From assembly GCF_003002825.1 (NCBI RefSeq), contig NZ_PVTE01000003.1:248001-312000 (forward strand): a stretch of DNA of 64,000 bases. Direction: 5' to 3'. This DNA is from Spirosoma oryzae (lineage in GTDB: Bacteria; Bacteroidota; Bacteroidia; Cytophagales; Spirosomataceae). Position 1 is the first letter of the stretch, and each line of letters opens with the position of its first letter. The notes under the pieces are model-generated. The model was not told the origin of the DNA. It saw only the letters and a program-made list of their open reading frames with translations, and ran no database searches. This document shows, piece by piece, positions 60,064-64,000 of this stretch. Both the position numbers and the translations under genes were made by a program.

Positions 60064-61269
60064 TTACTTCAACCGGCTTAGCTGCTCGGTATTGCGCGCC
60101 GTACTGATGCCACCGGCACGCGCCTGCTCCATCGACTTCTGCGCAGCCGTACGGGCTTCAGCCACCTTGCCAGCCCGACGGTACGCTTCGGCCTGCTCGT
60201 AGTACAGGTCAGACTGTTCTTTCGCCGGTGGTTTCATGGCCAGTCCCTTGCTCGTCCATTTCACGACCGTCGGCACGTCGCTGGGGTCCGGGCTGGAGCG
60301 GTTGAACAAGTGCGCGATGTAGATGTACTCCGGCACCGACAGTTGGTTCGACGTCGTCTGGTTGTCCATCCGCTCGACCGCTTTCGCCGTTTGCCGGGCG
60401 CGGAAATACGCGTTCACCTCGGGCAACAGTGTCCGGTTGGCCGCTACTTTCGGCTCGATACCAATCTTCACCAGATCCTGCCGAATCTGAAGAATTTTAC
60501 TGATTGGGTACTGCGCCCCCCGGCCGCTGTACAGCGACGACATCAGAATATTTTCCGCCACCTGATGAGCCGTAAAATTCTCGTTGTCGTACTGCTTGTA
60601 CTTGCCCAGGTTAGCAAACATGTACTGCGCCATCGGATTCTCGAAGTCGAGCACAAGCTTTTGCAGCGCGAGGTAGTTGGTCTGACTGGCATAGTTGGCC
60701 GGCGACTGCGTTTTGGCGTAGTCGTTCATGGCCGCGATCCCAGACGCCGTATCTTTCGTCACCCGGCACTGCATGGCATAGTCGATCAGGAAATTAGCTC
60801 CGCGTTCACCCTGCTGGTAGCGCGCCTTCATGTTCTGGCTGCGCGTCTGCGGGTTGAGCGCGATTGTTCCCTGCCGGATCACTTCGTCGACGGAGTTGTT
60901 ACTCATCGCGAAGTGAATCATGTTCTGCTGCGAGTCGAAGAAAAGAAACAGCGGCAGCGACGGCACAAACAACTTCTGACTGTTCAGAAACTGCTGCGTC
61001 GACGGCAGGGCGATGTCCAGCTTGGTACTGACGAACTTGTCGTTGTAAAAACGACCTACCCGGCTATCGGCCAGCGTGGGCACAAAACTTTGGCAGACGT
61101 GGCAGGTTGGCGAGAAGATTTCGATGAAGACGGGCTTTCCCGTCCGGCGGGCTTCCTGAAAAATGCCCGCTACCGGCCCTGACTTGAACTGAATGCCGCC
61201 CGATTTGGTCGCGGTTTTCTGTCCCATAGCCAGATGCGTCAGCAGCAGCAGCGCGAGGAGTTTTTTCAT
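60064..61269 (-). CDS. Exported thioredoxin-family protein with helical C-terminal region
   Basis: A 401-residue protein with a signal peptide (about residues 1-16, ending AMGQ). The thioredoxin-like domain (about 30-140) has the redox motif CHVC in IFSPTCHVCQSFVP (about 56-59) and the cis-Pro in LFVPSLPLFLFF (about 104). The remaining 260 residues are helical with TPR-like character near the end (QSDLYYEQAEAYRRAGKVAE, about 350-370). The domain belongs to the DUF255/thioredoxin_7-like group. Likely a periplasmic disulfide-handling protein. It begins 30 bases after gldC on the same strand and is probably co-transcribed with it. Confidence 0.86.
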   Translation of the reverse strand: MKKLLALLLLTHLAMGQKTATKSGGIQFKSGPVAGIFQEARRTGKPVFIEIFSPTCHVCQSFVPTLADSRVGRFYNDKFVSTKLDIALPSTQQFLNSQKLFVPSLPLFLFFDSQQNMIHFAMSNNSVDEVIRQGTIALNPQTRSQNMKARYQQGERGANFLIDYAMQCRVTKDTASGIAAMNDYAKTQSPANYASQTNYLALQKLVLDFENPMAQYMFANLGKYKQYDNENFTAHQVAENILMSSLYSGRGAQYPISKILQIRQDLVKIGIEPKVAANRTLLPEVNAYFRARQTAKAVERMDNQTTSNQLSVPEYIYIAHLFNRSSPDPSDVPTVVKWTSKGLAMKPPAKEQSDLYYEQAEAYRRAGKVAEARTAAQKSMEQARAGGISTARNTEQLSRLK

Positions 61270-61299
61270 GCAGAGGTAAGGGGCGGGCCGTAACCCGGT

Positions 61300-61656
61300 T
61301 TAGTTGGATTGCTGTTGACGTTGCTGCTTGATTTCTTCGTCGAGACGCTTGCTCAGTACCCTGCAGGTATTTTCAATGTCGGTGGCCATCTGCTTGTCAT
61401 TGGTAGCGTTGATCGCCGTATCGGCCAGGCCACTCATGATTTCGATCAGGAAGCGCTTCATGTCGATCACTTCCATCTCTTTGGTCCAGAGGTCGATTTT
61501 GAGGGTGCCGGTTTTGTAGTGATCCCAGAGCGCAATGGCGATGGCGCGGGTGTCGCTCAACCCTTCGTTCGGGTTTTCGGTGGCGTCCCAATAGATTTTA
61601 TCCGGGATATTCTGGTTGTCGAGTTCGACGGTAAAATGAATGTCAGACTTTTTCAT
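61300..61656 (-). CDS. gldC: Gliding motility protein GldC
   Basis: A 118-residue soluble protein starting MKKSDIHFTVELDNQNIPDK. The family features are clear from memory of GldC: KIYWDATENPNEGLSDTRAI (about 20-40), ALWDHYKTGTLKIDLWTKEM (about 42-61) and a helical C-terminal half with MKRFLIEIMSGLADTAINAT. GldC is a small accessory protein of the Bacteroidota gliding machinery, normally linked to gldB; it increases gliding but is not strictly required in Flavobacterium. gldB is not in the window. Finding it supports assignment to Bacteroidota. Thioredoxin-fold and amidotransferase-like genes follow on the same strand. Confidence 0.93.
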   Translation of the reverse strand: MKKSDIHFTVELDNQNIPDKIYWDATENPNEGLSDTRAIAIALWDHYKTGTLKIDLWTKEMEVIDMKRFLIEIMSGLADTAINATNDKQMATDIENTCRVLSKRLDEEIKQQRQQQSN

Positions 61657-61737
61657 ACTAGCAAATTTACGCAGCCCATCCCAAAACGCCCGCCGTCAGC
61701 TTCCAAACTTCCACCGGAATCGCGTCCTTTGTGACCG

Positions 61738-61858
61738 AGTTTACGGTATTCTGTACACGGTTCACGGTAGTCCGACACGTCGGTGGCTATCGCATCAGCA
61801 CAGCCAGATCACCACGAACTGTACGCCGAAAACCGTAAACTGTATACCGTAAACCGAC
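61738..61858. repeat. Repeats of the TTTACGGTATAC type, inverted pair (family R5)
   Basis: AGTTTACGGTATTCTGTACA (from 61738) faces CGTAAACTGTATACCGTAAA (61833-61854), with further partial units. The same motif pair occurs at 62610-62683. It lies in the divergent region between gldC and the ArsC/Spx-family gene, whose translation starts 9 bases after the repeat. Confidence 0.7.
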
Positions 61859-61866
61859 TACCAGCC

Positions 61867-62211
61867 ATGTACACTCTATATGCTATCCCCAACTGCGACA
61901 CGGTCAAGAAAGCCCGTGCGTGGCTGGCCGAAAACGACGTCGACTATCAGTTCTACGATTATAAAAAGCAGGGAGTCGACCGGCTGACGCTGGTGCGCTG
62001 GCTGACGCAGATGCCGTGGACGCAGCTGGTCAATCAGAATGGGCAGACCTGGCGGAAACTGCCGGAAGCCGAGCGGCCTACTGATGCCGACGGCGCCATT
62101 ACGCTGATGCTGGAGAAGCCCTCGGTCATTCGCCGGCCCCTGATCGAACAAAACGGGCGGGTCGTTGCGTTGGGTTTTTCAGGGGAGCAGTATACGGAGG
62201 CTTTCCTGTAA
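61867..62211 (+). CDS. ArsC/Spx-family thioredoxin-fold protein (YffB-like)
   Basis: A 114-residue protein from the ATG at 61867 (MYTLYAIPNCDTVKKARAWL); the 28 codons open upstream derive from a repeat and are excluded. The single Cys in PNCDTVKKA (about residue 10) is at the position used by ArsC, Spx and YffB proteins, and the following Thr-Val-Lys is standard. TWRKLP (about 60) and SVIRRPLIEQNGRVVALGF (about 89-107) complete the family pattern, with the key Arg in the IRRP motif. The second Cys of Spx (CxxC) is absent. Acts either as a glutathione/thioredoxin-dependent reductase or as a regulator. Followed 13 bases later by a truncated hemoglobin gene. Confidence 0.93.
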   Translation: MYTLYAIPNCDTVKKARAWLAENDVDYQFYDYKKQGVDRLTLVRWLTQMPWTQLVNQNGQTWRKLPEAERPTDADGAITLMLEKPSVIRRPLIEQNGRVVALGFSGEQYTEAFL

Positions 62212-62224
62212 CTTCCTCCTCGAC

Positions 62225-62608
62225 ATGACCAAACGATTGCTGGATTCGCCGGAGGCCATTCGGCTGCTGGTGGATTCGTTCTACGAAAAAATACAGGTCG
62301 ACCCGCTGCTGGCACCAATCTTTACCGACGTCGCGCAGGTCGACTGGGCGCATCACCTGCCCAAGATGTACGCCTTCTGGGAAAACATCATTCTGGGTAA
62401 CAACGTCTACCACGGTCATCCCTTCCGCCCGCACCTGCTTGTCAACCAGAAGCACACCTTGCGGGTCGAGCATTTCGAGCGGTGGCTTCAGCTGTTCACC
62501 CAGACCCTGACCGAGCGTTTCGAAGGCCAGACCGCCGACGATGTCCGGCTACGCGCCACGCAGATCGCCGTCGTCTGGAATCAGAAGCTGGCCTATTTGA
62601 ATGGGTAG
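62225..62608 (+). CDS. Group III truncated hemoglobin
   Basis: A 127-residue heme protein from the ATG at 62225 (MTKRLLDSPEAIRLLVDSFY), 13 bases after the upstream stop; the longer frame overlaps that gene and is excluded. It has the 2-on-2 globin layout: FYEKIQVDPLLAPIFTDVA, VDWAHHLPKMYAFWENIILG (about 41-60) and the proximal heme His likely in VEHFERWLQLF (about 83), with Trp and Phe at the usual positions. Members bind O2 or NO and are thought to protect against nitrosative or oxidative stress. Co-transcription with the ArsC/Spx-family gene suggests a shared stress response. Confidence 0.9.
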   Translation: MTKRLLDSPEAIRLLVDSFYEKIQVDPLLAPIFTDVAQVDWAHHLPKMYAFWENIILGNNVYHGHPFRPHLLVNQKHTLRVEHFERWLQLFTQTLTERFEGQTADDVRLRATQIAVVWNQKLAYLNG

Positions 62609-62609
62609 T

Positions 62610-62683
62610 CAGTTTACGGTATGCAGTTTACAGTTTGGTCTACTTATGCGACGCAGGCCGTAAACTGAATACCGTAAACCGAA
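62610..62683. repeat. R5 repeat pair between converging genes
   Basis: AGTTTACGGTATGCAGTTTA (62610-62629 and on) pairs with GTAAACTGAATACCGTAAAC (62660-62679 region), filling almost exactly the 76 bases between two stop codons. Possibly a two-way terminator. Confidence 0.7.
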
Positions 62684-62684
62684 A

Positions 62685-63449
62685 TTATTGTCGCCCGAAC
62701 ACCCGTTTCAGCAACTCCGTAACGCGGGCGGCCGGGTTTTCGCGGATCTTTTTCTCTTCCTGGGCGACCAGCAAAAACAGCCCGTCGACGGCTTTGTTAG
62801 TGGCGTACTGCGTCAGGTCGGGGTTAACTTTCTGCACGAATGGCAGGCGGTTATAGGTGTTTACCAGATCGCCGTAGTAGCGGGTAGCGCTGTTCAGCTT
62901 GAGTGTACTATCGACGATGGGTGTGAATTGCGACACTAGTTCCTGACCCGACGTCCGGCGAAGATAGGCCGTAGCCGCCGTATCGGACCCGCGCAGAATA
63001 CCCACCGCATCCTGAATGCTCATCGACGTGATGGCTTTGACGAATACGGGCTTTGCTTTCTTGGCAGCATCTTCGGCGGCCCGGTTCAGCGACAGTTCGA
63101 ACTTGTCGACCTGCGCGCCCAGGCCAATCTGCCGGAGCCGGGTCGCTACTTTCTGCGCTTCGGGCGGGAACGCCAGCCGAATCAGCGCGTTACCGAAAAA
63201 GCCATTCGTTGCCGATGCCTGATCGGCCCCTTTGCTGATACCGATGCGTAAGGCCTCTTTCAGCCCCGACGCGATTTCGTTGCTGCTCAACCCACCGATT
63301 GACGCTGAACTTCCGCCCGTAACCTGATCAAGTATCTGTCCGAAGATACCGCGCTTGGCCGGTTGCTGTGTTTTCGACGAATCCTGGGCCAGCGCGGGCG
63401 TTACGAAAAGCGGGGTCAGGCAAACAGCCAGACAAATCATCTTGTTCAT
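62685..63449 (-). CDS. Exported DUF4197 protein
   Basis: A 254-residue protein with a signal peptide (about 1-21, ending ALAQ). The DUF4197 pattern is seen in GLSSNEIASGLKEALRIGISKGADQAS (two halves, about 53-80), LNRAAEDAAKKAKPVFVKAI (about 121-140), the SIQDAVGILRGSDTAATAYLR segment (two halves, about 144-165) and the C-terminal YATNKAVDGLFLLVAQEEKKIRENP (two halves). DUF4197 proteins are periplasmic, all-helical and of unknown function. Monocistronic by position, diverging from cinA. Confidence 0.92.
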   Translation of the reverse strand: MNKMICLAVCLTPLFVTPALAQDSSKTQQPAKRGIFGQILDQVTGGSSASIGGLSSNEIASGLKEALRIGISKGADQASATNGFFGNALIRLAFPPEAQKVATRLRQIGLGAQVDKFELSLNRAAEDAAKKAKPVFVKAITSMSIQDAVGILRGSDTAATAYLRRTSGQELVSQFTPIVDSTLKLNSATRYYGDLVNTYNRLPFVQKVNPDLTQYATNKAVDGLFLLVAQEEKKIRENPAARVTELLKRVFGRQ

Positions 63450-63556
63450 GTACTTAGGTGTTTTGTGTACTTTTGACCGCCCAACCGGCGGAACGTTTAA
63501 TCTATTTTTCGTCAGTTGACCGACTTCGTTAAGTCGGCAGCGGCACTCTATATAGT

Positions 63557-64000
63557 ATGACCAACTCCATCAGCGCCGAAGTAGTTACCATCGGCGACGA
63601 AATTCTCTTCGGTCAGATTACCGATACCAACACCCAGTGGATCGGCACCGAACTGACAAACATCGGCATCCGGGTCGTTCGTAAGTCGTCGGTTGGCGAT
63701 CAGGCAAGCGCTATTCTGGCTGTTCTCCGCGAAGCGCACGACCGAGCTAACGTCATCATCATCACGGGCGGACTGGGGCCGACGAAAGACGACATCACCA
63801 AGAAAACGCTCTGCGATTATTTTGGGGTAGGTATGGTCCGCAACGAAACGGCCCTGGCTGTCGTGACCGGTTTTTTTGAGAAACGGGGTCGCCCCATGAC
63901 GGATCTGAACCGGGGCCAGGCCGACCTGCCTGCCAATGCCGTGTATATCCAGAACGACTGGGGAACGGCTCCCGGCATGTGGTTTGAGCACGACGGCCGG
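63557..64000 (+). CDS. cinA: CinA-family protein, 5' part (competence/damage-inducible protein A)
   Basis: Starts at the ATG at 63557 (MTNSISAEVVTIGDEILFGQ) and runs open to the window edge (148 codons). The MoCF-biosynthesis-type domain is evident: TIGDEILFGQITDTN with the nucleotide-binding Gly-Asp-Glu, NIGIRVVRKSSVGD (about 35-48), and IIITGGLGPTKDDITKK (about 72-88). Complete CinA proteins hydrolyse ADP-ribose in the N-terminal half and deamidate nicotinamide mononucleotide in the C-terminal half, recycling pyridine nucleotides; the latter half lies outside. The upstream 107 bases are shared with the divergent DUF4197 gene. Confidence 0.95.
   Translation, partial: MTNSISAEVVTIGDEILFGQITDTNTQWIGTELTNIGIRVVRKSSVGDQASAILAVLREAHDRANVIIITGGLGPTKDDITKKTLCDYFGVGMVRNETALAVVTGFFEKRGRPMTDLNRGQADLPANAVYIQNDWGTAPGMWFEHDGR

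Noticed and set aside
1-64000. CRISPR arrays, tRNA/rRNA genes, prophage or transposase genes
   Set aside because: No regularly spaced repeat array, cloverleaf-like sequence, rRNA segment or recombinase motif was recognised. The repeats present are palindromic, dispersed and non-coding.

Overview
The window looks like a chromosomal segment from a Bacteroidota bacterium, most likely Cytophagales of the Spirosoma/Fibrella type. The signs are a gliding-motility gene (gldC), two TonB-dependent outer-membrane receptors with N-terminal carboxypeptidase-like domains, an FtsX/MacB-type efflux operon, many signal-peptide proteins of Bacteroidota-typical families (S41, M13, DUF4197, exported ankyrin protein), weak Shine-Dalgarno sequences, and several families of intergenic palindromic repeats. 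Base composition is GC-rich except for one strongly A/T-dominated island (10594-12145) and one moderately A/T-rich gene (31748-33172). No rRNA, tRNA, CRISPR array, transposase or integrase was recognised.

Region 1 (1-7520, minus strand) is an efflux operon: HlyD-like adaptor, TolC-like channel, MacB-type ATPase, two FtsX-type permeases and a sigma-54-dependent NtrC-like response regulator cut by the window edge. A near-consensus -24/-12 promoter and two upstream inverted repeats precede the operon, so the terminal regulator may control it. Region 2 (7573-13111) has an ApbE flavin transferase, a nested repeat element, a DUF808 membrane protein, the A/T-rich two-gene island flanked by degenerate GC-rich repeats, and a DUF4166-like gene. 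Region 3 (13331-25060) is metabolic: acyltransferase, alpha/beta hydrolase, sulfatase, an AraC regulator with an aldo/keto reductase, a second related AraC regulator with an EthA-like flavin monooxygenase and an SDR, and an NmrA-like reductase.

Region 4 (25061-29539, minus strand) is an oxidative-stress/iron group: VIT-type metal transporter, KatG, a Dps-family protein that carries an export signal, and a small membrane protein. Region 5 (29741-40329) holds a His-rich small exported protein, an NmrA/QOR2-like reductase, an A/T-rich TlpA-type thioredoxin, two S41 peptidases, a Tat-type Gfo/Idh/MocA oxidoreductase and an M13 metallopeptidase.

Region 6 (40435-56434) is the most coherent system candidate. 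It contains a beta-propeller protein, a TonB receptor, a beta-helix lipoprotein and a PepSY/flavodoxin/FAD reductase in one direction. Next come a second outer-membrane receptor divergent from a TauE-like transporter, with OmpR-type direct repeats between them, an OmpR/histidine-kinase pair, and an exported ankyrin/DUF2271 pair. Together these suggest envelope uptake of a metal or metal complex coupled to flavin-based reduction; ApbE at 7813-8805 could supply covalent FMN. Region 7 (56775-64000) has a single-domain response regulator, a quinone-oxidoreductase-like enzyme, an exported 'asparagine synthetase B-like' protein, a thioredoxin-fold protein, GldC, an ArsC/Spx-family protein with a group III truncated hemoglobin, DUF4197, and the start of cinA.
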